A stretch of DNA of 64,000 nt from Spirochaetota bacterium (lineage in GTDB: Bacteria; Spirochaetota; UBA4802; JAFGJZ01): positions 62,001 through 126,000 of the forward strand of contig JAKPJF010000053.1 of the NCBI GenBank assembly GCA_029554345.1, written 5' to 3'. This document shows positions 35,649-44,591 of the stretch, in pieces (positions within the stretch are counted from its first letter, which is position 1; each line of letters opens with the position of its first letter). The position numbers were made by a program, and so were the translations under genes. The notes under the pieces were generated by a model, which ran no database searches, was not told where the DNA came from, and saw nothing but the letters and a program-made list of their open reading frames with translations.

Positions 35649-36628
35649 TGAACAATGGTGATCAATTAACTTTTTCGGATGATAAAACTGTTGAATCTGT
35701 GAACCGCGGTCTTGATTTTCTTGAAAACGGCGATTTCATGAACGCATTTTCGGTTTTTGATTCCATCATGAACAACAAACCCGATTATCCCGGAGTTGAA
35801 GCGGGATACCGCACGTCACGTTACTGGCTTAACCGTGTTCCGGGCCTGGCATCTCTGAACAACGGAAAGGAAAGTGCGGATTTTTTGATGAGCCAGTGGA
35901 ATGAATTTGAAAATTATTCCAGAGAAAAGAATTTTTTCGGCGGAAGCGCATTCAAGGCCGTTCAAAAATATATTTACTATAATTCAAGCGAGCATTACAA
36001 AACAGCATTTGCTAACCAGGAATCACCTGCGGATAATTTCAGCCTTCTTATGAATCTTGCCGTATGCTTTCTGACGCTTGAAGACTATCCGAAAACAATT
36101 GAAACACTGGAATATGCAAAAAGCTTTTTCAAAAATGATCCTAAACTGCTTTCGATCCTTGCGGCCGCATATTTTAAAACAGGAGAAGCTCCAAAATCGC
36201 TTCTTTTATTCAGAGAAGCATTTTTTATCAATCCGTCGGTAATTGACATTGAACTCATCAAATGTGAACCGATAAACGAACTCACAAGCGCTTCCAAAGA
36301 AGCACACCCTGATGAGGATATCAGGGAATGGGTTCCTGTTTACGGATTTCTCATGGATATTTTTTATGTAAAAGGCAAGATCAGCCAGCAAACTGCAGAA
36401 CTTATTACAAAAGACATAGCATCTCTTGAGAAATCTTATCAGTCAATGACAAGAGAGAAACTCAAAAAATCAAATGTACTTCCCCGCCTAATCAACAAAT
36501 ACTTATGGCTTTATGATTACTATCATTTCCAGAATTATGACCTATCCATATTATCCCAGATATCTCAAAGACTTATTGAAATAGATAAATCACTGTTCGG
36601 ATCATATTTCTCCAAAAATAAACCCTAA
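35648..36628 (+). CDS. TPR-containing protein coupled to the YhaON-like pair
   Basis: This is a 326-residue soluble protein. Residues about 15-45 and 130-215 show helix pairs of TPR type (GLDFLENGDFMNAFSVFDSI; MNLAVCFLTLEDYPKTIETL; LAAAYFKTGEAPKSLLLFRE). No signal peptide or catalytic motif is present. Its ATG overlaps the stop of the ATPase gene by one base. A scaffold or adaptor for the YhaN-like complex is inferred from this coupling. No enzymatic function is claimed. Confidence 0.78.
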   Translation: MNNGDQLTFSDDKTVESVNRGLDFLENGDFMNAFSVFDSIMNNKPDYPGVEAGYRTSRYWLNRVPGLASLNNGKESADFLMSQWNEFENYSREKNFFGGSAFKAVQKYIYYNSSEHYKTAFANQESPADNFSLLMNLAVCFLTLEDYPKTIETLEYAKSFFKNDPKLLSILAAAYFKTGEAPKSLLLFREAFFINPSVIDIELIKCEPINELTSASKEAHPDEDIREWVPVYGFLMDIFYVKGKISQQTAELITKDIASLEKSYQSMTREKLKKSNVLPRLINKYLWLYDYYHFQNYDLSILSQISQRLIEIDKSLFGSYFSKNKP

Positions 36629-36634
36629 AAACTG

Positions 36635-36663
36635 TTGACAGCGGCACCTTGCAAAATTTCAAT
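36635..36663 (+). promoter_or_regulatory. Promoter candidate for valS
   Basis: Perfect TTGACA (36635-36640), a 17-base spacer and TTCAAT (36658-36663, four of six). The valS start is 36 bases beyond the -10 box. No T-box-like leader fits in the 70-base gap. Confidence 0.45.
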
Positions 36664-36698
36664 TTTTAAATTGATTGCTATATCATATTGAGGAAATT

Positions 36699-39344
36699 AT
36701 GCAGTTATCGACATCTTACGAACCTAAAGAAACAGAAGAAAAATGGCTTAAAGCGTGGAATGAAGGAAATTTTTACCACGCCGATGAAAAAGACAATAAA
36801 GACGCATATTGCATAGTCATTCCTCCGCCGAATGTAACAGGCTCTCTTCATATGGGCCATGCCCTGAATAATACCCTTCAGGATATTTTAACAAGATGGA
36901 ACCGCATGAAAGGGAAATCAGTTCTCTGGATGCCGGGCATGGATCATGCGGGGATAGCAACGCAGAATGTCGTTGAAAGACTTCTCGCAAAAGAAGGAAA
37001 ATCGCGCCACGATATGGGACGCGAAGCTTTCGAAAAAAAAGTATGGGAATGGAAAGCGGAATCAGGCGGAATGATACAGAGTCAGCTAAAACGCCTCGGC
37101 GCAAGCCTTGACTGGGAAAGAGAAAGATTCACTCTCGATGAAGGACTTTCCAAAGCCGTACGCAAAGTTTTTGTTACTCTATACAAAGAAGGACTCATCT
37201 ACCGCGGAGAAAGAATAATCAACTGGTGCCCTAGATGCGAAACCGCCCTTTCTGACATTGAAACAGAATACAAAGACCTTAATGGAAAACTTTATCATTT
37301 GAAATATCCGTATGCCGACGGAAGCGGACATATAACAGTTGCTACAACACGACCTGAAACAATGCTTGGAGATACGGCAGTCGCGGTTAATCCCGATGAT
37401 GAAAGATACAAAAACGTAATCGGCAAAAAACTGATTCTTCCCCTAATTAACCGTGAAATTCCTATCATCGCGGATTCTTATGTTGATAAGGACTTCGGAA
37501 CGGGTATGGTTAAAATAACTCCTGCTCATGATCCGAACGATTTTGAGATGGGAAAGCGTCATTCTCTCGAAGAAATCAATGTTCTTACTCCAAAAGGCTT
37601 TATCAATGAAAACGGCGGAACTTATAACGGTCTCGACAGATTTGACGCCCGCAAAAAAATAATTGAAGACCTCGAAAAGCTCGGTCTGGTTGAAAAGATA
37701 GAAGATAATCCTCATTCAGTCGGGCATTGCTACAGATGCTCTACAATAGTAGAACCATATATAAGCAGTCAGTGGTTCGTAAAAATTAAACCGCTTGCAG
37801 ATGAAGCAATAAAAGCTGTCGAAGACGAACGCATTAAATTCGTTCCTAAAAACTGGGAAAAAACTTACTTCGAATGGATGAGAAATATCCGCGACTGGTG
37901 TATTTCACGTCAGCTCTGGTGGGGGCACAGAATTCCGGCGTTTTACTGTGAAGATTGCGGTCATATAACTGTCGAAATGGAAGATCCGAGCAAATGTTCA
38001 AAATGTTCATCAACTAATATCAAACAGGATGAAGATGTTCTCGATACATGGTTCAGTTCCGGATTATGGCCGTTTTCAACTCTCGGCTGGCCTGATGAAA
38101 CGGCAGAACTCAAGAAATATTATCCGACTTCAGTGCTTGTAACGGGTTTTGACATCATATTCTTCTGGGTTGCCAGAATGATCATGATGGGCTTGAAATT
38201 TATGGGAGATGTTCCTTTCAAGGATGTGTATATTCATGCGCTTGTACGCGATGAACACGGTCACAAAATGAGCAAATCAAGAGGAAACGTAATTGATCCG
38301 TTGATAATGATGGATAAATTCGGTACGGATGCGTTTAGATTTACTCTGGCGATGTTTGCAGCACAGGGCCGCGATGTAATAATGTCTGAAAAACGAATCG
38401 AAGGCTACAGGGCGTTTTCTAATAAAATATGGAATTCGACCCGTTTCGTTCTCATGAACCTCGGTGAGGATTTTTCTTCAAAAGGAATCAATGAAGCGGC
38501 ACTCGAACGTTTCGATAAATGGATTCTTTTCCGTCTCAACTGCGCAATAAATGAAATTTCAAAAGCATTAAGCGAATACAGATTCAATGATGCGGCCCAA
38601 TCTGTTTATTCATTCTTCTGGAATGAATTCTGCGACTGGTATCTTGAACTTACCAAACCCCGTCTATACGGTCATTCGGGTGAAGAATCCGCAAACTGCG
38701 CCAAAGAAGTTCTTTTTCATGTTCTAAAAGAATCGGTTAAACTCCTCCATCCGTTCATGCCTTTTATCACAGAAGAAATATGGAGTAAAATCAAGGATAA
38801 GAATCAGAATCTGCTGATTGTAACCGAATATCCTGAAACCGATCCGAACTACAATTTCTCAAAAGAAGCTGATGAAACCGCTGTATTTCAGGAAATCATT
38901 TATAAGATAAGAAATATACGCGGTGAGATGAATATTGCGCCTGACAGAAAGGCTGATCTGATAATCAAGACAGAAAGTCCGCTTGTCAGAGAAATCGTCG
39001 ATAAGGAATCTGCCCAGCTGAAATCGCTTGCGAAGATTGAGTCGATTAAAGTCGACGCGTCTTATAAACCTGAAAAAAGCGATTGTTCCGCAGTTATTAA
39101 GGATGCTGAAATTTATCTTCCTCTTAAAGGTCTGATTGATGTCGAGAAAGAACTTGAAAGGCTCAATAAAGAATTATCCAAAATTGAAGCGGATCTTTCA
39201 CGTGTTGAAGGCAAACTTTCAAATGATAAATTCATATCATCGGCACCTGAAGATATCGTGGCAAAAGAAAAATCAAAACGTGATGAATTCGTTGAACTGA
39301 AAATTAAAATCACCGAAAGCATCAATAATCTAAAAAAATTGTAA
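36699..39344 (+). CDS. valS: Valyl-tRNA synthetase
   Basis: ValS charges tRNA-Val with valine, a class I synthetase with an editing domain. The start is the ATG at 36699, preceded by TTGAGGAAATT; a TTG at 36675 has no site. This gives 881 residues, normal length. The HIGH region reads PPPNVTGSLHMGHAL, and the KMSKS loop is GHKMSKSRGNVIDP. The CP1 editing domain has TTRPETMLGDTAVAVNP. The C-terminal coiled-coil arm (VEKELERLNKELSKIE and following) is present. It faces comM across a palindromic terminator. Confidence 0.98.
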   Translation: MQLSTSYEPKETEEKWLKAWNEGNFYHADEKDNKDAYCIVIPPPNVTGSLHMGHALNNTLQDILTRWNRMKGKSVLWMPGMDHAGIATQNVVERLLAKEGKSRHDMGREAFEKKVWEWKAESGGMIQSQLKRLGASLDWERERFTLDEGLSKAVRKVFVTLYKEGLIYRGERIINWCPRCETALSDIETEYKDLNGKLYHLKYPYADGSGHITVATTRPETMLGDTAVAVNPDDERYKNVIGKKLILPLINREIPIIADSYVDKDFGTGMVKITPAHDPNDFEMGKRHSLEEINVLTPKGFINENGGTYNGLDRFDARKKIIEDLEKLGLVEKIEDNPHSVGHCYRCSTIVEPYISSQWFVKIKPLADEAIKAVEDERIKFVPKNWEKTYFEWMRNIRDWCISRQLWWGHRIPAFYCEDCGHITVEMEDPSKCSKCSSTNIKQDEDVLDTWFSSGLWPFSTLGWPDETAELKKYYPTSVLVTGFDIIFFWVARMIMMGLKFMGDVPFKDVYIHALVRDEHGHKMSKSRGNVIDPLIMMDKFGTDAFRFTLAMFAAQGRDVIMSEKRIEGYRAFSNKIWNSTRFVLMNLGEDFSSKGINEAALERFDKWILFRLNCAINEISKALSEYRFNDAAQSVYSFFWNEFCDWYLELTKPRLYGHSGEESANCAKEVLFHVLKESVKLLHPFMPFITEEIWSKIKDKNQNLLIVTEYPETDPNYNFSKEADETAVFQEIIYKIRNIRGEMNIAPDRKADLIIKTESPLVREIVDKESAQLKSLAKIESIKVDASYKPEKSDCSAVIKDAEIYLPLKGLIDVEKELERLNKELSKIEADLSRVEGKLSNDKFISSAPEDIVAKEKSKRDEFVELKIKITESINNLKKL

Positions 39345-39350
39345 ACCGGA

Positions 39351-39383
39351 TACGATGTATAAAATAACATTTTATACATCGTA
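39351..39383. terminator. Palindrome between valS and comM, probable bidirectional terminator
   Basis: Perfect 14-bp arms 39351-39364 and 39370-39383 (TACGATGTATAAAA) with loop TAACA. It starts 6 bases past the valS stop and overlaps the comM stop. It is AT-rich with no long T-run outside the stem, so termination strength is uncertain. Confidence 0.55.
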
Positions 39384-40889
39384 AAATTTCTGAAGATTTT
39401 TAAATGATAAAGCTTCTGCCAGATGCTTCTTCTTTATGTTATCGCATTTATCAAGATCGGCGATTGTTCTTGCAACTTTCAAAACTCGAAAAAGCGAACG
39501 AGTCGAAAGATTTAATGATATCGAAGCTTTTTCGAGAAAATCCGAAGAGTCAGAATCAAGCTTACAGTGTTTTTTCGTCTGCGAACTTGTCATACGTGAA
39601 TTGAATTCATGAGAATCGGATTCAAATCTTCCGCGCTGAATTATCCGCGCCGAGTTAACTCTTTCTTTGACAGAATCTGAATGCTCGGATTCAGAAATAC
39701 TCATAAGCTCCCTGTAATTGATACGCGGAACATAAACTTCAATATCTATTCTGTCAAGAATCGGTCCTGCAATTTTTCTGAAATAGTTTTTAATAATATG
39801 AGGCGGGCACTTGCACTTTATCTTATCATCAAAAAGATATCCGCACGGGCACGGATTGCTCGATGCAACTAGCATGAAATCCGCCGGGAATGTCACGGAA
39901 CCGGATGCACGAGAAACAGTAATTTCATAATCTTCAAGCGGCTGACGCAATGACTGAAGAACATTATTCTTAAATTCTGAAAATTCATCCAGAAAAAGTA
40001 CACCGTTATGAGCCAGCGAAATCTCGCCTGCTCCGGGGATCTTTCCGCCGCCGACTAATGCAGCATCGGATGATGTATGGTGCGGTGTTCGAAACGGCGG
40101 TATTTTTTTCAGGCCTATTCCGCATGGAAGAACCCCTGAAACTGAATGAATCATGGTTGTTACTATCGATTGCTGTTTTGATAGATTAGGAAGAATCGAC
40201 GGAAGCGATTTTGCAATCATTGTTTTTCCGCTTCCCGGCGGGCCGTACATTAAGATATTATGATTTCCGGCTGCAGCAATTTCAAGAGCACGTTTTACCG
40301 TTTCGTGTCCGTAAACATGTTTAAAATCATAAAGGCATTCTTCACTTTCAAAATTCTGTTCTTCATAAACATATTTTTCACTTTCACCATTAATTGCATC
40401 TACTGCTTCACGAAGATTTTTTACAGCGTAAATATCAATCAGTCCCGGCGATGAAGCTTCTATTCGATTATAGTACGGAAGAATTATTTCTTTGTATCCG
40501 AGATCATAAAGGGCTATGACCATCGAGATTACACCGTTTACGCCTCTTATATCACCATCGAGTGAAACCTCACCGACAACAGGTAGCGGTTTTTCAGGCA
40601 GTGAAATCTGACCGGTTATATTTAAAATCGCAAGTGCTATTGCCAGATCATAATTCGAACCCTGCTTCCTGAATGTTGCCGGCGCAAGATTAACAATATA
40701 ATTGTGCGGTGGAAATATGTATCCGGAATTTTCAATGGCGCTTCGTATTCTGTCCTTCGATTCCTTTATAACGGAGTCAGGAAGTCCGATTATTGTAAAA
40801 CCCGGAAGACCTTTAATGAGATCTATTTCGATTTCGACAATCTGTGAAGTAATCCCGTTAATGCCGAGGGATAGAGTTTTGGCAAGCAT
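39372..40889 (-). CDS. comM: YifB/ComM family Mg-chelatase-like AAA+ ATPase
   Basis: ComM is a hexameric helicase that promotes branch migration during recombination and natural transformation. This 505-residue protein has the N-terminal ChlI-like domain (GLPGFTIIGLPDSVIKES, FPPHNYIVNLAPA), Walker A MYGPPGSGKTMIAKS, sensor FRTPHHTSSDAALVGGG, Walker B NGVLFLDEFSEF, a zinc-like cluster (NPCPCG; CKCPPH) and the C-terminal helical lid LNLSTRSLFRVLKVARTIAD. The start is supported by GAGGAGAAACGA. With comF elsewhere in the window it hints at DNA uptake ability, though the core uptake genes are not here. Confidence 0.93.
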   Translation of the reverse strand: MLAKTLSLGINGITSQIVEIEIDLIKGLPGFTIIGLPDSVIKESKDRIRSAIENSGYIFPPHNYIVNLAPATFRKQGSNYDLAIALAILNITGQISLPEKPLPVVGEVSLDGDIRGVNGVISMVIALYDLGYKEIILPYYNRIEASSPGLIDIYAVKNLREAVDAINGESEKYVYEEQNFESEECLYDFKHVYGHETVKRALEIAAAGNHNILMYGPPGSGKTMIAKSLPSILPNLSKQQSIVTTMIHSVSGVLPCGIGLKKIPPFRTPHHTSSDAALVGGGKIPGAGEISLAHNGVLFLDEFSEFKNNVLQSLRQPLEDYEITVSRASGSVTFPADFMLVASSNPCPCGYLFDDKIKCKCPPHIIKNYFRKIAGPILDRIDIEVYVPRINYRELMSISESEHSDSVKERVNSARIIQRGRFESDSHEFNSRMTSSQTKKHCKLDSDSSDFLEKASISLNLSTRSLFRVLKVARTIADLDKCDNIKKKHLAEALSFKNLQKFYDV

Positions 40890-40949
40890 TCGTTTCTCCT
40901 CAGTAATTAATACGGATTTGAAACTGAAATTTTCCCTAAAAAATGATTT

Positions 40950-41480
40950 CTATGAATTTTTTTTAATATCCATGAGCATCGTCAGATAAGATCTTTTCTC
41001 AAGACGGGTGATTCCCAGCTTTTGCGCTATTAAAAGTATTTCCTGTTCTATAACAGCTTTATCAGAACCGATTTTTTCGATCTCAATAAACTTGCCGACT
41101 TCCTCAACATCATCAAGGCAAATTGTGATATCAGAATAAGCGAATATTTCTCTGACCTTTTTAACTCTGCCCCGCGGTATAAAAGAAAGCTTTTCAAGCA
41201 TCGAATAAGCTGCGGAATAATCTCCGACAGAAAACTCAATCTCTTCACGTATTTTTATTCCGGACGAGTATCTTGGTCCTTTGTAAGTAAAACAAAAATC
41301 GTGACCGCTTTTTCTAAGCCGGAATGCTTCTCCTGTTTCAGCAAAATTCCTTGAAGGATGAGAAAAATATACATCCTCTTCTTCCAATTTTGAAACCGAT
41401 GCAGCACCTAAAGATTCAAGTCTTTTACGAAGCTCATCCTCATCATCGTAATATGCTTTTAATTCAATTTCAAAATTCAA
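40950..41480 (-). CDS. CYTH-domain protein (CyaB/ThTPase-like)
   Basis: From a TTG start at 41480 (176 residues; AAGGA seven bases upstream), overlapping the GerMN stop as TTGA. A TTG at 41501 is the alternative. The N-terminus gives the CYTH signature ExExK as NFEIELKAY (Glu4, Glu6, Lys8), followed by basic and acidic tunnel residues: FRLRKSGHDFCFTYKGP, REEIEF, ICLDDVEEVGKFIEIE. Proteins of this class hydrolyse triphosphates or make cAMP (class IV cyclase). Which of these is not decided by sequence. It ends the his-linked operon. Confidence 0.85.
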   Translation of the reverse strand: MNFEIELKAYYDDEDELRKRLESLGAASVSKLEEEDVYFSHPSRNFAETGEAFRLRKSGHDFCFTYKGPRYSSGIKIREEIEFSVGDYSAAYSMLEKLSFIPRGRVKKVREIFAYSDITICLDDVEEVGKFIEIEKIGSDKAVIEQEILLIAQKLGITRLEKRSYLTMLMDIKKNS

Positions 41481-42199
41481 AGAGGATTCCTTATCGGCCA
41501 ATGTATTATACGTCCGTCCTGGCCTATGGAATTAACTTTTTTACCATTGATAGTAATGGCTATTCCTTTAACCCCGGGGAACTGTCTGGCTGTATGATAT
41601 ATTTGGTTAACACGGCTGAGAGCGATATCTCCGAATGCCTCATGAGAGATGTCCGAAGATACATCGATATATGCAATTCCGCCGCGTATTACTGCCGAAT
41701 GTACTTTCATTGATTTAGGTATACTTGAAAGAAATCCCTTTTTCTCTTCATCGCGCGTAAGCCCCTTTGACAAGACTGTTAGAGCTTCACGCAGATCATT
41801 TCCTGCCGGAACTGTGCGCTCAAACGGAATATATTTTATCTTTCCGCTTTCCTCATTCACAGAAATAAAAAAACTTTTTACCTTCACCTGTTTTTGAATA
41901 ATTTCTTCAGAGTTATCTTTTTTATCATCATCTTTATTTTCTTTTATTTCATCAGCAATCTCTGGTTTATCATCTGAAGTTTTGTCATCTGACTTAACCG
42001 TGTCTTCATGGAAAAAATTTTTATTAGCGTTAGATGTTGACGGATTATAATCAATAAGATTAACTGCAAGAACGGCGATTACAGCGATAAGAATCATTAT
42101 TATCAAAACATAATGAGCGCTTGAATTTTTCTTCTTGGCTCTGGTTGATGTTTTTTTGGGAAGAACAGTTTTTAATGGATCTTTCTTAACGCGGGGCAT
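41477..42199 (-). CDS. Membrane-anchored GerMN-domain protein
   Basis: From the ATG at 42199 (CGGAGATATCA upstream; a start at 42268 would overlap far into the cyclase gene), 240 residues. There is a basic cytosolic head, one TM segment at about 29-50 (YVLIIMILIAVIAVLAVNL), a long acidic Lys/Asp linker, and a C-terminal GerMN domain of about 110 residues (LREALTVLSKGLTRDEEKKG; GGIAYIDVSSDISHEAFG; VNQIYHTARQFPGVKGIAIT). GerMN domains occur in spore-germination and envelope proteins and are thought to bind cell-wall or lipid ligands. It overlaps the cyclase by 14 bases. Confidence 0.85.
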   Translation of the reverse strand: MPRVKKDPLKTVLPKKTSTRAKKKNSSAHYVLIIMILIAVIAVLAVNLIDYNPSTSNANKNFFHEDTVKSDDKTSDDKPEIADEIKENKDDDKKDNSEEIIQKQVKVKSFFISVNEESGKIKYIPFERTVPAGNDLREALTVLSKGLTRDEEKKGFLSSIPKSMKVHSAVIRGGIAYIDVSSDISHEAFGDIALSRVNQIYHTARQFPGVKGIAITINGKKVNSIGQDGRIIHWPIRNPL

Positions 42200-43274
42200 T
42201 GATATCTCCGGTTTTTCCGCCAGATGTATAAAAAGAGACACGGTTTTTTCCGGATCTTTTAGAATCATAAAGCGCCGAATCTGCTCTGGCTATCATTGTA
42301 TTGTTATTTTCTTTAATAGATCTATCAAACTCGGTAACGCCTATTGAAACAGTTGTTTTAAGTTCTTTCCCCTCATGAGTTACTCTGCTGTTTGCAATCT
42401 GGTCACGTATTCTTTCTGCGACATTCAAAGCATCATCAAGATTGGTTCTGGTTAAAATTACTGCTATTTCTTCACCGCCGTATCTTGCAGCAGTATCAAT
42501 CTGACGGCAGTTCTTTTTTACAAGAGATGAAACATTCTTTAAAACAATATCGCCGCAGAGATGCCCATAGGTATCGTTGAATTCCTTAAAGTTATCGATA
42601 TCAATCATCAGAAGTGAAATAGGCGTCAGTATCTGATATGCAAGTTTAATTTCTTCTGTTAGAACAGTCTGAAAATAATGGTGGATTTTGAGCTTAGTCA
42701 TCATGTCTGTAGTTGCGACTTCATAAAGGTATGCATTTTCTATTGCAATACCGGCAAGGGAAGCTATATCAAGAAGATACTCTTTTTCTTCATCAGAAAA
42801 TTCGCAATTTCTGATTCTGTCACCTAAAAGTATTATACCGTGAAACTTCCCCTTACCCTTAAGAGGAACAAGAAGAGTAGGATTAATACTCGAAAGCATA
42901 TCCTTCTCCGCCGGTGATACTTTTGAATCGGCATATATTTCACTAGCTGTAAAACAACGGTCATTTCCGGCAAGAAGACCGGCAAGATATGAATCGTTCG
43001 GAATTACGTAATCAGTATCTCTATTCAGATCAATCCCTTTATGGTTTCTGTGCAGAGAAAAATAATTATCATCAAAATTCTTTTTAAAAAAAATTCCGGC
43101 CTTCACAAGCTGCATCTGCCCCATGCAGGTAAGCAGAATTGAGTCGATGAGAACATTGTACTCCAATGTCGAATTAAGACCCTTGCTTATCTCAATGAGC
43201 TGCTTTAAATCGAATATCTTTCTTTCAAAATATTCAAGTTGAGCTTTATCGTTTTTTTCAGAGCTCTTAGCCAT
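42186..43274 (-). CDS. GAF-GGDEF diguanylate cyclase
   Basis: This 362-residue soluble protein has a GAF-like sensor domain at about 25-180 (NPTLLVPLKGKGKFHGIILLGD) and a GGDEF domain at about 190-350. The catalytic loop reads GGEEI (266-270), with Ile instead of the usual Phe. Metal-binding Asp residues are in LLMIDIDNFKEFND. RxxD (Arg257-Asp260) lies exactly five residues upstream, the c-di-GMP inhibitory I-site. It should make c-di-GMP under feedback control. It lies in the his operon, overlapping hisA by 8 bases, an odd place for a signalling enzyme. Confidence 0.93.
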   Translation of the reverse strand: MAKSSEKNDKAQLEYFERKIFDLKQLIEISKGLNSTLEYNVLIDSILLTCMGQMQLVKAGIFFKKNFDDNYFSLHRNHKGIDLNRDTDYVIPNDSYLAGLLAGNDRCFTASEIYADSKVSPAEKDMLSSINPTLLVPLKGKGKFHGIILLGDRIRNCEFSDEEKEYLLDIASLAGIAIENAYLYEVATTDMMTKLKIHHYFQTVLTEEIKLAYQILTPISLLMIDIDNFKEFNDTYGHLCGDIVLKNVSSLVKKNCRQIDTAARYGGEEIAVILTRTNLDDALNVAERIRDQIANSRVTHEGKELKTTVSIGVTEFDRSIKENNNTMIARADSALYDSKRSGKNRVSFYTSGGKTGDINAPR

Positions 43275-43989
43275 TCGCTATTCTGACCGCCTCTTTTAGG
43301 TCTATCATACCGTCGTATATAGCCTTCCCTATAATACAGCCGAAAAGCCCGTTTTTTTCAAGCATTTTAAGTTTTTTTACATCATCAACGGACGAAACAC
43401 CGCCGCTTGCAACCAGTGCGACACCCGGGATATTATCAAGAATCTGCTTTAAGGAATCATAATTAGGTCCCTGCATCATTCCGTCTGTAGCTATATCCGT
43501 AAAAATTATACGGTTAACTCCCTGTGAACAAAGGTTTCTGATAACATCAAGAGCATTATGCTCAGAAACATTAACCCATCCATGTGTGGCAACCTTGCCG
43601 TCTTTAGCGTCAATCCCCGCAACAATAGAGTTTTTATACTTAGAAATCGTTTCTGAAAAATCAGGATTTAAAATCTTGGTTCCGATGATGATTCTTGTTA
43701 TTCCGGCTTCCGCATAAAGACATATGTCTTTTTCAGTGCGGATGCCGCCTCCGATTTCAACTTCAACATTTACTTTTGAACGTATTTCACAGACTAGATC
43801 CGAATTTACCGGATGTCCTTCTTTTGCACCGTCAAGATCTACCACGTGAATTATTTCAGCACCGCAGTCCTCAAAAAACATCGCTTGAGAAACAGGATCA
43901 TTCTCATAGTTTATCTGACGTGAATAATCACCCTGAACAAGACGGACGCATTTTCCATTTCTTATATCTATTGCCGGTATTATCTGCAT
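43267..43989 (-). CDS. hisA: ProFAR isomerase
   Basis: HisA catalyses the fourth step of histidine biosynthesis, the Amadori rearrangement of ProFAR to PRFAR. The 240-residue (beta/alpha)8 barrel has catalytic Asp8 in IIPAIDIRNGKCVRL and the second-half Asp in FTDIATDGMMQGPN. The phosphate loops are VEVEIGGGIRTEKDI and ALVASGGVSSVDDVKKL. It overlaps hisH by 10 bases and the cyclase by 8. hisF, the usual next gene, is replaced here by the diguanylate cyclase. Confidence 0.97.
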   Translation of the reverse strand: MQIIPAIDIRNGKCVRLVQGDYSRQINYENDPVSQAMFFEDCGAEIIHVVDLDGAKEGHPVNSDLVCEIRSKVNVEVEIGGGIRTEKDICLYAEAGITRIIIGTKILNPDFSETISKYKNSIVAGIDAKDGKVATHGWVNVSEHNALDVIRNLCSQGVNRIIFTDIATDGMMQGPNYDSLKQILDNIPGVALVASGGVSSVDDVKKLKMLEKNGLFGCIIGKAIYDGMIDLKEAVRIANG

Positions 43990-44591
43990 GATTCCTCAAC
44001 AAAATTCTTAATAATTTTAAGCCCTGCTTCGTGACTTTTTTCAGGATGAAACTGTGATGCTATCAAATTGCCGTGTCCTGCTACACAGGTAAAACGGCCG
44101 CCGTAATCTGCTGTGGCTATTACGGATGAAGACTCAACATCAACGGGATAAAAAGAATGTATAAAATAAAAATATGTTCCGCTATCAATTCCTTTTAAAA
44201 ATTTATTGTCAGATTTAAAATCAACCCTGTTCCAGCCCATATGCGGGACTTTGAGCGAAGAATCGCTGAATCTGACAACTCTGCCTTTTATCACATCCAA
44301 TCCTTCATTATACGAAAACTCTTCGCTTGATGAAAATAAAATCTGAAAACCAAGACATATCCCCAGACAATATCCGTCAGATTCGATATGCTCACGGAGA
44401 GGTTCTATCCAGCCGCCGCTTGAAAGATTTTTCATTGCGGCAGGGAAAGCCCCGTCACCGGGTATAATTATAGCAGATGATTTACGTATCTCTTCAGGAT
44501 CTCTTATTATCTGAACATCTTTTGTAAAAAGCTCAACGGCTTTTGCAACAGAACGGAGATTGCCCATGCCGTAATCAATTATAGATATCAT
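43980..44591 (-). CDS. hisH: Imidazole glycerol phosphate synthase glutaminase subunit
   Basis: HisH supplies ammonia from glutamine to HisF. The protein is 203 residues. Nucleophile Cys79 is in GYCLGICLGFQIL, and the His/Glu of the triad are in ASQFHPEKSHEAG. The oxyanion-hole region PGDGAFPAAM is present. It overlaps hisB by 4 bases (ATGA) and hisA by 10. Its partner hisF is not in the window. Confidence 0.97.
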   Translation of the reverse strand: MISIIDYGMGNLRSVAKAVELFTKDVQIIRDPEEIRKSSAIIIPGDGAFPAAMKNLSSGGWIEPLREHIESDGYCLGICLGFQILFSSSEEFSYNEGLDVIKGRVVRFSDSSLKVPHMGWNRVDFKSDNKFLKGIDSGTYFYFIHSFYPVDVESSSVIATADYGGRFTCVAGHGNLIASQFHPEKSHEAGLKIIKNFVEESCR

